Below are positions 16,095 through 24,081 of a DNA stretch of 64,000 nt, piece by piece. How positions within the stretch are numbered: the stretch's first letter is position 1; every line of letters starts with the position of its first letter. The notes under the pieces are model-generated. The model saw only the letters and a program-made list of their open reading frames with translations. It searched no databases and was not told the origin of the DNA. The translations under genes were made by a program, and so were the position numbers. This DNA comes from Kitasatospora cinereorecta (lineage in GTDB: Bacteria; Actinomycetota; Actinomycetes; Streptomycetales; Streptomycetaceae): positions 434,001-498,000 of the forward strand of contig NZ_JAMZDX010000007.1 of assembly GCF_024172095.1 (NCBI RefSeq), read 5' to 3'.

Positions 16095-17498
16095 TGGATA
16101 CCTCCGGCTTCAGCCGGGGGAGGAAACGAAACTCCTGCGGAGCAGGACAGGGAGCTGCGATTCGCCGTCAAGGCGGACCGCAGTGCTCTGACCCGCAGTT
16201 TTGATCTTTAACATGTAGTCCCGCTAGTTTGTGAGCGTGACCACGAACCACGTGAAGCGGGCGTTCAAGTACCGCTTCCACCCGACCGATGCGCAGGCAG
16301 CTGAGCTTTCGCGCACGTTCGGGTGCGTGAGGAAGGTGTACAATCTGGCGCTGGCAGCCCGCACCGAGGCGTGGACGCTGCGTCAGGAGCGGGTCAACTA
16401 CAACGCCACCTCGGCGCTGCTGACCGCGTGGAAGAAGACCGGGGAACTGGCCTACCTCGGCGAGGTGTCGTCCGTTCCGTTGCAGCAGACGCTCCGACAC
16501 CTGCAAGGGGCGTTCGGGAACTTCTGGGCGAAGCGGGCAAGGTACCCGACGTTCAAGTCCCGGAAGAAGTCCCGGAAGTCCGCCGAGTACACCACCAGCG
16601 GTTTCCGGTTCCGGGATGGCCAGCTGACGCTGGCGAAGATGGACCGGCCGCTCGACATCGTGTGGTCCCGTCCGCTGCCCGAGGGCGCATCGCCGTCCAC
16701 GGTGACGGTGTCGCAGGACAGTGCGGGCCGCTGGTTCGTCTCCATGCTGTGCGACGACCGGCCCACCATGGCCGCGCCGGCCAGCCATGCGGTGGGCATC
16801 GACGCCGGTATCACCGCGCTGGTGACGCTCTCCACCGGCGAGAAGATCACCAACCCCCGGCACGAACGCGCCGACCGGGAACGCCTGGCCAAGGCCCAGC
16901 GGGAGTTGTCCCGCAAGGCCAAGGGCGACGGCACCAACCGGGCGAAGGCCCGAGTCAAGGTCGGCCGAGTGCACGCCCGGATCGCCGACCGGCGCAGGGA
17001 CTTCCTGCACAAGCTCACCACTCGACTCGTCCGCGAAAACCAAGTGGTCGTGATCGAGGACCTGACCGTGAGGAACATGCTCAAGAACCGCAAGCTCTCC
17101 CGAGCCATCGCGGACGCGAGCTGGACCGAGATGCGGTCGATGCTGGAGTACAAGGCCGACTGGTACGGACGCGAGGTGATCACCGTGGACCGGTGGTTCC
17201 CCTCCTCCAAGCTCTGCTCGGCATGCGGCACCCTGCGAAGCATGATGCCGCTCAACGTCCGCGAGTGGACGTGCGACTGCGGAACGACCCACGACCGGGA
17301 CGTCAACGCAGCCCGCAACATACTGGCCGCCGGGCTGGCGGTTACAGCCTGTGGAGACGGTGTAAGACCTCAACGGAGCACTCCGGGCGGGCAGTCGTCG
17401 ATGAATCAGGAAGTTGTCCCAGCACCCCGCACACCCGGGGTGTCTCAGCCGCGAGGCTGAGGGGAATCCCCCTCCTTCAGGAGGGGGAGGATGTCAAC
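16095..17498 (+). mobile_element. TnpB-only IS605/IS1341-type transposon
   Basis: The element is about 1.4 kb and carries only tnpB; there is no tnpA. The left end has the hairpin CCGGCT-TC-AGCCGG at about 16104-16117. The right end has two hairpins after the tnpB stop region: CTCAGCC-GCGA-GGCTGAG (about 17444-17461) and CCCCCTCC-TTCA-GGAGGGGG (17468-17487), ending in GGATGTCAAC. The boundary is known to within the repeated TCG (16092-16094 and 17499-17501), because joining the flanks there restores one reading frame of the interrupted MerR gene. There is no target-site duplication beyond that shared TCG, as expected for this class. Confidence 0.85.
16231..17460 (+). CDS. tnpB: TnpB RNA-guided endonuclease (OrfB)
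   Basis: The protein has 409 residues. The N-terminal helix-turn-helix/REC-like part begins VKRAFKYRFHPTDAQ (usual KAYKxRxYPT motif). The RuvC-like nuclease residues all appear present: Asp191 in VGIDAGI, Glu276 in VIEDL and Asp357 in HDRDVNAARN. The zinc ribbon is CSACG...CDCG. The nuclease therefore looks intact. TnpB proteins use an RNA from the 3' end of their own transposon (omega/reRNA) to cut DNA next to a TAM. The guide here would start just after the right end, at TCGTCTCCCTCGG. The GTG start at 16231 is the first in the frame downstream of the left-end structure. Confidence 0.93.
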   Translation: MSVTTNHVKRAFKYRFHPTDAQAAELSRTFGCVRKVYNLALAARTEAWTLRQERVNYNATSALLTAWKKTGELAYLGEVSSVPLQQTLRHLQGAFGNFWAKRARYPTFKSRKKSRKSAEYTTSGFRFRDGQLTLAKMDRPLDIVWSRPLPEGASPSTVTVSQDSAGRWFVSMLCDDRPTMAAPASHAVGIDAGITALVTLSTGEKITNPRHERADRERLAKAQRELSRKAKGDGTNRAKARVKVGRVHARIADRRRDFLHKLTTRLVRENQVVVIEDLTVRNMLKNRKLSRAIADASWTEMRSMLEYKADWYGREVITVDRWFPSSKLCSACGTLRSMMPLNVREWTCDCGTTHDRDVNAARNILAAGLAVTACGDGVRPQRSTPGGQSSMNQEVVPAPRTPGVSQPRG

Positions 17499-17781
17499 TC
17501 GTCTCCCTCGGTGTGACGGTGCAGCAGATTGCGGACGAGGGCGCGCTGGACCTCCAGCCGGAGTTCGGCGGCGGCGAGGCGGGCCAGGACCGGCCCCGCG
17601 ATGTCCCTGCCGGCCGCGTGGCTGGCCATCAGGTCGCGCACCTCGTCGATCGGGACGTCCAACTGGCGCAGCGCGCGCACGAGTCGGGCGCTGTCGAGCT
17701 GATCGCGGCGGTAGTAGCGGTAGCCGCTGTCCGGGTCGACCAGGGCGGGCGTGAGTACGCCGCTGGTGTCGTAGTGCCGCA
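17499..17781 (-). pseudogene. middle fragment of disrupted MerR gene: HTH wing and coiled coil
   Basis: On the minus strand this encodes RHYDTSGVLTPALVDPDSG, then YRYYRRDQLDSARLVRALRQLDVPIDEVRDLM and a helical dimerisation segment ending LLHRHTEGDE. This is the second helix, wing and coiled coil of a MerR DNA-binding domain. It lacks the first helix (cut off by the MITE at 17782-18033) and runs into the right end of the TnpB transposon, which supplies Leu-Thr-Ser-Ser-Pro-Ser-stop. Without these insertions it joins in frame to the fragments on either side. Confidence 0.88.
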
Positions 17782-18033
17782 AGGCCTGTCTGACAATTCC
17801 CGCCGGGCGGTCGCCGCCGGAGCACGCTCCCTCCTTGCCCGCCATGGGCAGGAGGGGCCCACCGCCGGCTTGTCGTCGGTCGCCGATGGCCCCCAGCCTC
17901 CGGCCGGGAGGTGCCCCCACCGCATGGACTCCCTCCTCCGCACCGCCGAGCCACGCTCCCTCCTGCCCGCCAGCGGGCAGGAGGGGCCCATCAACGCCGC
18001 CCGCTGATCCGACGGGAATTGTCAGACAGGCCT
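17782..18033. mobile_element. 252-bp MITE-like element, copy 1
   Basis: The termini are inverted repeats beginning AGGCCTGTCTGACAATTC and carrying CG just inside. No transposase is encoded. Inside are two near-identical ~41-bp direct repeats (17821-17861 and 17949-17990), each containing a palindrome CCTCC-TGCCC...GGGCA-GGAGG able to form a hairpin. It sits inside the MerR helix-turn-helix coding sequence. A 54-bp copy with the same termini lies at 53025-53078. The family is non-autonomous and presumably moved by a transposase encoded elsewhere. Confidence 0.85.
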
Positions 18034-18102
18034 TGGCGCAGTGATCGGCAGACCGCTCGCCTGCGCGAACTGCCCGATCGGCAGCAGATTCGTCCTGTCC
18101 AC
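18034..18102 (-). pseudogene. N-terminal fragment of disrupted MerR gene
   Basis: From a GTG at 18102 the minus strand encodes VDRTNLLPIGQFAQASGLPI then Thr-Ala, the first helix-turn-helix of a MerR regulator. After Thr-Ala the MITE begins and the frame ends within it after a few residues. Removing the MITE joins Thr-Ala to Leu-Arg-His-Tyr-Asp, the normal MerR sequence. Confidence 0.85.
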
Positions 18103-18210
18103 GCAGAGCACTGTGCCGTCTCTCGTCACCCGAGAGTCAAGCGGTCGGCGGCGGCTCGGCCGGGTGGAAAATCGGTGGTCGGGGACGGTGGGCTGGGACA
18201 GCATGGGTCG

Positions 18211-19098
18211 GTGATCAAGACGGAGCCGTCGCGGGCGGCACTGGAGTGGGCGGCCGAGGCCGCCGGGGTGCCGGGGAGCGGGTGGGCCGTCAGCCGGCTG
18301 CTCGGCGGGGCGCATGCGGCCACGCATCTGCTGCGGGCCGAGCGCGGGGGCGGCGAGCTGGTGCTGCGGCGCTTCCCGGCGGGAGACGGTGCGGCGGCGT
18401 ACGAGGCGCGGGTGCTGCGGGCGTTGGACGGGCTGGGCGGATGGGCGCCGCGGCTGGTGGCGGCCGATCCGGACGGGGCGCGGGTGGGCGGTCCGGCCGT
18501 CCTGATCTCGCGGCTGCCCGGCCGGGCGGACCTCTCGACGGCCCCGGCGCACACGGCCGCACAGGCACTGGGACGGGCGCTCGCCCGGGTCCACGCGGTG
18601 CCGACCGAACGCCTCGCGGGCGTGCTGCGGGACGGGATGGCGGCGGGGAGCCGGCCACTGACCGCGGACGCGGGCCCCGGCGCGCCGGTGCTCGCCGCAC
18701 ACGGCGACCGGCTCGCCCGGCAGCAGCCGGTGCTCACCCACTTCGACTTCTGGTCCGGCAACGTGCTGTGGCAGGACGGCGAGTTGACCGGCGTCGTGGA
18801 CTGGTCCGGGGCCTCGCTCGCGCCGCGCGGCTTCGACGTCTCGTGGTGCCGCCTCGATCTGGCGCTGCTGCACGGCCCGGCCGCCGCCGAGGCCTTTCTG
18901 ACGGCGTACCGGGAGGCGGCCGGGACGGTGGTCGCGGACCTGGCGCTGTGGGACGTGTTCGCGCTCACCAACGCGTACCACAGGGTGGAGTCCTGGCTGC
19001 CCAACTACCACGAGCTGGGCCGCACCGACCTCACCGCCGTCGAACTGCGCCGGCGCCACACCGCCTGGACCGCCGCCACGCTGGAGCGGACGAGGTGA
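18211..19098 (+). CDS. aminoglycoside phosphotransferase (APH/choline kinase-like) family protein
   Basis: The protein has 295 residues with a protein-kinase-like fold. THFDFWSGNVLW is the catalytic loop (H-x-D-x4-N) and GVVDWSGASLAPRGFDVSW is the metal-binding DxD/DW motif. The N-terminal lobe has LLGGAHAATHLLRAERGGGELVLRRF as nucleotide loop and Lys-equivalent region. Substrates of this family range from aminoglycosides to sugars and amines; resistance cannot be inferred. GTG 18211 is used. The stop overlaps the GTG of the methyltransferase gene (GTGA), so translation is coupled. Confidence 0.87.
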   Translation: MIKTEPSRAALEWAAEAAGVPGSGWAVSRLLGGAHAATHLLRAERGGGELVLRRFPAGDGAAAYEARVLRALDGLGGWAPRLVAADPDGARVGGPAVLISRLPGRADLSTAPAHTAAQALGRALARVHAVPTERLAGVLRDGMAAGSRPLTADAGPGAPVLAAHGDRLARQQPVLTHFDFWSGNVLWQDGELTGVVDWSGASLAPRGFDVSWCRLDLALLHGPAAAEAFLTAYREAAGTVVADLALWDVFALTNAYHRVESWLPNYHELGRTDLTAVELRRRHTAWTAATLERTR

Positions 19099-19751
19099 CC
19101 CTGCTGTCCGACGGCGAGTTGGAGAGCTCGCCCGTGGTCGCCAACCGCACCATGAACCGCGAACGGACGCTGACCGGGGTCAACAGCTACGCCCGCGAGC
19201 TGGGCTTCGACCCGGTCGAGGAGCTGGCCTGGCGGGGTGGCGCCGCCTCCTGGCTGGACCTGTGCAGCGGGGAGGGCCGGGCGCTGGCGGTCGCCGCGAC
19301 CCGGCTGCCGCCGGACGCCGTGCTGACCGGGGTCGACCTGGTCGGGTCGCTGGGCCGCCCGCCGGCCGCGCCCAACCTGCGCCTGGTGGTGGCCTCGCTC
19401 GCCGACTGGGAACCGGACCGCCGGTACGACCTGATCACGTGCGTGCACGGGCTGCACTACCTCGGCGACAAGCTCGGGGTGCTCACCCGGATCGCCTCCT
19501 GGCTCGGTCCACAGGGCCTGTTCGCCGGCCACCTCGACCCGGCGTCGCTGCGCCGGGCCGACGGCTCCGACCTCGGCCGCAGGGCTCTCGCCGCGCTGCG
19601 GGCGGCCGGCTTCGCCTACGCGCCGCGCCGCCACCTGCTGACCCTGCGCGGCGGGCGGGCCGTCGACCTCCCGTTCGCCTACCTCGGTGCCGACGCGGAC
19701 GCGGGCCCCAACGTCACCGGCCAGCCGGGCATCGCCTCCCACTACCGCTGA
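19095..19751 (+). CDS. class I SAM-dependent methyltransferase
   Basis: The protein has 218 residues. Motif I is SWLDLCSGEGRAL, motif II VLTGVDLVG, and the post-II acidic region is YDLITCVHGLHYLGDKLGVLTRI. The N-terminus NRERTLTGVNSYARELGF is typical of streptomycete methyltransferases of unknown target. The start GTG overlaps the kinase stop by 4 nt, so the two proteins are made together and may act on the same small molecule. It converges on the following gene. Confidence 0.88.
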   Translation: MTLLSDGELESSPVVANRTMNRERTLTGVNSYARELGFDPVEELAWRGGAASWLDLCSGEGRALAVAATRLPPDAVLTGVDLVGSLGRPPAAPNLRLVVASLADWEPDRRYDLITCVHGLHYLGDKLGVLTRIASWLGPQGLFAGHLDPASLRRADGSDLGRRALAALRAAGFAYAPRRHLLTLRGGRAVDLPFAYLGADADAGPNVTGQPGIASHYR

Positions 19752-19762
19752 CGTCGGATCCG

Positions 19763-20131
19763 TCAGTAGGACGGGCGGGTTTCGTTGCGGGCCGGGAGGA
19801 CTTCCTCGACGGTGCTGGTGCCGGAGCCCGCTCGGGACTCCCAGGTCCAGGTCTCGTCCAGGCGCAGCCGGCCGTCCGGGAGGCGGCTGAGTTCGCTGAC
19901 GCAGTGGCCGCCGGCGGTCTCCCCGGCGGTGTTGAGCTGGACGTAGCGGAACTCGAGGACATCGCCGACCCGGGTGCCGACCAGGTGGCCGTGGACGATC
20001 TCGCCGCCCCGGTACGCGGCCCAGACGCGGCCGTCCTGCTCGCGGTAGGTGAAGCGGGTCGCGGCGTCGACCTCGCCGGCCGCGGCCCGGCCGGTGGGTG
20101 CGAAGACCAGTCCGTCGAGCGAGGGCAGCAT
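19763..20131 (-). CDS. small beta-rich hypothetical protein
   Basis: The protein has 122 residues starting MLPSLDGLVFAPTGRAAAGE. Alternating hydrophobic/polar strands (TRFTYREQDGRVWAAYRGGE, IVHGHLVGTRVGDVLEFRYVQ, GRLRLDETWTWES) suggest a lipocalin-like or jelly-roll barrel. Close homologues in streptomycetes are often labelled n-acetylglutamate synthase, which this size and sequence do not support. AGGAAGGAG precedes the ATG by 5 nt. There is no signal peptide. The function is unknown. Confidence 0.75.
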   Translation of the reverse strand: MLPSLDGLVFAPTGRAAAGEVDAATRFTYREQDGRVWAAYRGGEIVHGHLVGTRVGDVLEFRYVQLNTAGETAGGHCVSELSRLPDGRLRLDETWTWESRAGSGTSTVEEVLPARNETRPSY

Positions 20132-20255
20132 CGGGGCTCCTTCCTGGGGCGGAGCGCACAGTTGATCACGCCGGCGGGGGAGTCGGCGCGCCTTTTCGGA
20201 TGCTGGGACGGCGTGGAACGGTACGGACGGCGAGGGGCGTCGGAGGCTCAGAGGC

Positions 20256-21209
20256 TCAGAGGTAGTCCTCCAGGCGGGCCACCGCGAAGCCCTGGGCGGT
20301 GGCGGTGTCGAGCACCCGGCGCAGCATGTCCGGCATGGTGCCCTTCCAGCTCCCGGGTCCGCGGAAGTGGGTGAGGACGATGTCGCCGGGGTGCAGCCGC
20401 TGGTCGGCGTAGCGCCACTCCATGTGGTCGGGGAACGCCTCCTCGTTCCACAGGGCGACGGCGGTGATCCCGCACGCGGCGGCGACCTGGAGGCTGGTGT
20501 CGGTGTACTCGCCGTACGGCGGGCGGAACAGCCGGGGGCGGGTGCCGATCTCCTTCTCCAGCCGGTCCTGCTGGCCGCAGATCTCCTTCTCCTGCCCGGC
20601 CCGGTCGAGTTTGCGCAGGTCGGGGTGGGTGAGGGTGTGGTTGTCGATGGCGGCGCCCTGCTGGTGCAGGGCGCGGAAGTAGCCGTAGTCGGAGCGGGCG
20701 AGGTAGTCGGAGAGGAAGGCGGTGAGCGGTATGCCGAGCTCGCCGGCCATCCGGCTGAACTCGGGATCCTTCTCGGCGCCGTCGTCGACGGTCAGGAACA
20801 CCACCTTGGCGTCGGTGGGGACCCGGTACACCACCGGCAGCAGCCCGGCCTGGTGCCGCACCCCCGGGCCCTCGCCCAGCGGCGGCTTGGTCGCGGGCGG
20901 CGGCGGGGCGGTCAGCGGGACGGCGGCCAGGCCCCAGCGGTGGGCGGTCTGCGCGGCCTGCTGCTGTGCCGCTTCGCGTTGGGCGGCCGCGGCCCGGGCG
21001 TCGAGCTCCTGCCGGTCGGCCCGCTCGGGTCTGGCCCCGCCCTGACCGGCGGGCGGTGCGGCGGGCGCCTGGCCGGGCGGTGGTGCGGGCTGCTGCGGGG
21101 TCGTGCCACAGCCGGCCAGGGCGGCGGAGAGGGCGGTGGAGAGGAGCGCGGAGAGGACGGCGGCGCCGGTCGGTATCCGGCGAGGGCGGTCCGATGATGC
21201 TATCGGCAT
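20256..21209 (-). CDS. polysaccharide deacetylase (NodB) lipoprotein
   Basis: The protein has 317 residues. The N-terminus carries a lipoprotein signal with lipobox LAGC at about residue 34, then a Pro/Gln-rich spacer (~36-110). The NodB domain has FLTVDDGAEKD (catalytic and metal Asp), NHTLTHPDL (metal His-x3-His) and RLFRPPYGEYTDTS. It would be anchored to the outer face of the membrane and deacetylate peptidoglycan or another N-acetyl polysaccharide. ATG 21209 fits the lipoprotein leader; the longer frame to 21248 does not. It is divergent from the SpoIIE phosphatase. Confidence 0.92.
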   Translation of the reverse strand: MPIASSDRPRRIPTGAAVLSALLSTALSAALAGCGTTPQQPAPPPGQAPAAPPAGQGGARPERADRQELDARAAAAQREAAQQQAAQTAHRWGLAAVPLTAPPPPATKPPLGEGPGVRHQAGLLPVVYRVPTDAKVVFLTVDDGAEKDPEFSRMAGELGIPLTAFLSDYLARSDYGYFRALHQQGAAIDNHTLTHPDLRKLDRAGQEKEICGQQDRLEKEIGTRPRLFRPPYGEYTDTSLQVAAACGITAVALWNEEAFPDHMEWRYADQRLHPGDIVLTHFRGPGSWKGTMPDMLRRVLDTATAQGFAVARLEDYL

Positions 21210-21381
21210 ACCGGCGGATCGTCCCCGGCCCGGGGCAGCGCCAACCACCGCTCACCCGGTCGGCCGCGCGCGCCGACCAGGGCGTACGGGAGCACACGGC
21301 GGGGCCGCGACCGACCCCGCCCGCACCGGCTCGCGCCCCTTCCGGCAGGCCGCTCGGCCCTTCCGTCCGGCCGGGTCCGGT

Positions 21382-21410
21382 TTGACACCCCCCTCGGCGC
21401 GGCGTACAGA
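21382..21410 (+). promoter_or_regulatory. canonical sigma-70-type promoter, probably leaderless
   Basis: A perfect TTGACA (21382-21387), a 17-nt spacer and TACAGA (21405-21410). The ATG of the SpoIIE phosphatase is 7 nt past the -10 box, so the transcript would start at or next to the start codon. Confidence 0.75.
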
Positions 21411-21417
21411 GAAGAAC

Positions 21418-23907
21418 ATGCGCCAGGGTGTGCCGGCGGACGAGCACAGCCCGCCACCCAGCTCGGGCGCGGCGCACGACGGTCCGCCCTCCACCCCCGT
21501 CTCCGGGGTCCCGCGGAACGCCGACGCCCGCCCGCGGTGGAGCGATGCCGCAGGACCGGCCCTGGCCGACACCCTGCTCGGAGCCGTCCGCGCCACCGCC
21601 GCCTACGGCGGAGTGCTCTACCTGCGCTCCGCCGACCGCCGCTCGCTGGTCATGAGCACCGTCGTCGGCGTGCCGCCGGCCCTGCTCAACGCCTTCCGAC
21701 TGGTCCCGGTCGCCGCCCCGATCCCCGCCGCCGAAGCCTTCCGCACCGGCCGCACCATCGTGCTCACCGACGCCGACGACACCATGCGCCGCTACCCCCG
21801 GCTCGCCGTCGGCCTCCCGTACGCCTACGCCTCGGCCACCGTCCCGGTCGGCGTCGGCGACGAGGTGTTCGGGGTGCTCTCCGTGCTCTGGCCGGTCACC
21901 GCCTCCGGTCCGCCCGCCTCCGCCCGGCGGCAGCTGCGCACCGCCGCCCACAAACTCGCCACCACGCTCGCCCCGCACGGCGACGACGTGTACGCCGAGG
22001 GCCACCCCACCGTCGTCCCGATGCCCGCACCGGCGGGCTCCGGCCAGCGGCTCGGCCTGTTCGAATGGGACCTCGCCACCAACCGGCTCACCGTCGACGA
22101 CGAACTGGCCGCGATCCTCGACATCGAGTTCGACGGACGCGGCAGCACCCTGCTCGACCGGATTGCCCCCGAGGACATCGCCCTGCTGCGCGCCGCCGCG
22201 TACAAGGCCGCCCGCACCGGCGGCAGCTTCACCCGGCAGATCCACATCCTCGACCGGCGCGGCGGCCACCGCCTGCTCGACCTGCGCGGCCGGGCCACCG
22301 AGGGCTCCTCCCACCTGGTCATCGCCGTCCTCGACGCGGGCGCCGCCGGAGCCGCCGTCGCCGCCGTCGAACGGCTCCGCGACGGCGTCTTCGCCCTCGA
22401 CCCCGAAGGCCGGGTCGGCTACGTCAACCGCAGCGCCGAACTGCTCCTTGAGGCCGACCGCGACCAGCTCCTCGGCCGCCACCCCTGGTCCGTGCTCACC
22501 TGGCTCGCCGACCCCGCGTACGAGGACCGCTACCGGGCCGCCATGCTCACCCAGCAGCCCACCGCCTTCCTCGCCTGCCGCCCGCCCGACCACTGGCTCG
22601 CCTTCTCGCTCTACCCCGACGCCCACGGCCTCACGGGGCGGATCGTCCCCGCCATCTCACCCGGCGACGACTCCCGGACCCTGCCCGAGGCCCCGCCCCC
22701 CACCCGGGCCAGCGTCGGCGCCGTCTACCACCTGCTCCAGCTCGCCAGCGCCCTCACCGAAGCGGTCAGTGTCCGCGAGGTCTCCACCTGCGTCATCGAC
22801 CAGATCCTGCCCGGCTTCGGCGGCCAGGAGATCGCCCTGTACCTCGCCCGCAGCGGACGCATGCACCTGATCGCCCAGAGCGGCTACCCCGACGGCTTCC
22901 TCGACCGCTTCGAAGGCACTGCCACCCGCGAACGGCTCCCCGGCACCGAGGTCTTCGCCACCGGCGCCCCGATCTTCTTCGAATCCGAACGCGAACTCGT
23001 CGCCGCCTACCCCGGCATCGTCCGCGACGAGATGCAGGCCTGGGCCTTCCTCCCGCTGATCGCCTCCGGCCACCCCGTCGGCAGCTGCATCCTCGGCTTC
23101 GACCGCCCCCGCGTCTTCACCGTCGAGGACCGCGCCGTCCTCACCGCCCTCGGCGGACTCATCGCCCAGGCCCTCGAACGCGCCCGCCTCTACGACGCCG
23201 AATTCGCCCTCGCCCGCGGCCTCCAGCAGGCCCTCCTGCCCCACCGCCTCCCCGACATCCACGGGCTCAGCATCGCCGCCCGCTACCTCCCCGGCACCCG
23301 CGGCATGGACATCGGCGGCGACTGGTACGACGCCGTCGCCACCCCCGCCGGCGTCTGCCTCGTCATCGGCGACGTCGAGGGCCACAACGTCGGCGCCGCC
23401 GCCGTGATGGGACAACTCCGCAGCGCCGCCCGCGCCTTCGTCATCGGCGGAAGCCCGCCCGAGGAAGTCGTCGCCCGCACCAACCACCTGCTCGTCGACC
23501 TCGACGCCGGACTGCTCGCCAGCTGTTGCCTGCTCCAGCTCGACCCGGCGAGCGGCCGCATGCGAGCCGTCCGCGCCGGACACCTGCCACCCCTGCTGCG
23601 CCACGCCGGCGGGCAGACGGAGATCCTCGACCTGCCCGGGGGCCCGCTCCTCGGCATCGACCGCGCCGTCCGCTACCCCGTCTCCGACGCCCACCTCCCG
23701 ACCGGCGCCACCCTCGCCCTCTACACCGACGGCTTGGTCGAACGCCCCGGCAAAGCCGTCTCCGAAGGCATCGACCGCCTCCGCTCCGCCCTCGCCCACG
23801 CCACCGCCCCCAGCCTCGAAGCCCTCGCCGACCTCCTGCTCGGCCAGGCCCGCCACGCCGCCCACCGCACCGACGACGTCGCCCTCCTCCTCACCCGCCG
23901 CGGCTGA
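21418..23907 (+). CDS. PAS/GAF-containing PP2C (SpoIIE-type) serine phosphatase
   Basis: The protein has 829 residues and is a cytosolic multi-domain phosphatase. A GAF-like region lies at about 40-190. PAS segments lie at about 205-310 (LFEWDLATNRLTVDDELAAIL) and 315-420 (VAAVERLRDGVFALDPEGRVGYVNRSAE). A GAF domain is at about 440-600 (LPGFGGQEIALYLARSGRMHLIAQSGY, FTVEDRAVLTALGGLIAQALERARLYD). SpoIIE/PP2C covers about 605-829, with RYLPGTRGMDIGGDWYDAV, VIGDVEGHNVGAAAVMGQLR and LALYTDGLVERPG holding the metal-binding Asp residues. Such proteins dephosphorylate STAS antagonists and thereby control sigma factors; the STAS protein at 11182 is a possible but unproven partner. Confidence 0.92.
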   Translation: MRQGVPADEHSPPPSSGAAHDGPPSTPVSGVPRNADARPRWSDAAGPALADTLLGAVRATAAYGGVLYLRSADRRSLVMSTVVGVPPALLNAFRLVPVAAPIPAAEAFRTGRTIVLTDADDTMRRYPRLAVGLPYAYASATVPVGVGDEVFGVLSVLWPVTASGPPASARRQLRTAAHKLATTLAPHGDDVYAEGHPTVVPMPAPAGSGQRLGLFEWDLATNRLTVDDELAAILDIEFDGRGSTLLDRIAPEDIALLRAAAYKAARTGGSFTRQIHILDRRGGHRLLDLRGRATEGSSHLVIAVLDAGAAGAAVAAVERLRDGVFALDPEGRVGYVNRSAELLLEADRDQLLGRHPWSVLTWLADPAYEDRYRAAMLTQQPTAFLACRPPDHWLAFSLYPDAHGLTGRIVPAISPGDDSRTLPEAPPPTRASVGAVYHLLQLASALTEAVSVREVSTCVIDQILPGFGGQEIALYLARSGRMHLIAQSGYPDGFLDRFEGTATRERLPGTEVFATGAPIFFESERELVAAYPGIVRDEMQAWAFLPLIASGHPVGSCILGFDRPRVFTVEDRAVLTALGGLIAQALERARLYDAEFALARGLQQALLPHRLPDIHGLSIAARYLPGTRGMDIGGDWYDAVATPAGVCLVIGDVEGHNVGAAAVMGQLRSAARAFVIGGSPPEEVVARTNHLLVDLDAGLLASCCLLQLDPASGRMRAVRAGHLPPLLRHAGGQTEILDLPGGPLLGIDRAVRYPVSDAHLPTGATLALYTDGLVERPGKAVSEGIDRLRSALAHATAPSLEALADLLLGQARHAAHRTDDVALLLTRRG

Positions 23908-24057
23908 CCCGGCCCTCGTGCCTGCTGCGTTGCGCGCCGGCCGTCGAGCGTTGGGGGGACGGAGCGGCGGTTGCAGGGGGTGGGGTGGGCTTCGTCCTCG
24001 CCCGCCGCGGCTGACCCGCCCTCGTGCCCGCTGTGTTGCGCGCCCGCCCTCGTGCGG
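23891..24057. repeat. imperfect direct repeat at the 3' end of the phosphatase gene
   Basis: About 60 bp around the phosphatase stop codon (from TCACCCGCCGCGGCTGACCC at 23891) recurs 107 bp downstream (TCGCCCGCCGCGGCTGACCC at 23998), each followed by CCTCGTGCC-GCTG-GTTGCGCGCC. The second copy is non-coding. It looks like a local tandem duplication. Confidence 0.7.
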
Positions 24058-24081
24058 TCGGGGCGGCCGCGGGGCGGGGTT

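Noticed and set aside
18211..19098. Aminoglycoside resistance gene
   Set aside because: The APH fold is shared by kinases of many small molecules; the sequence alone does not show antibiotic specificity.
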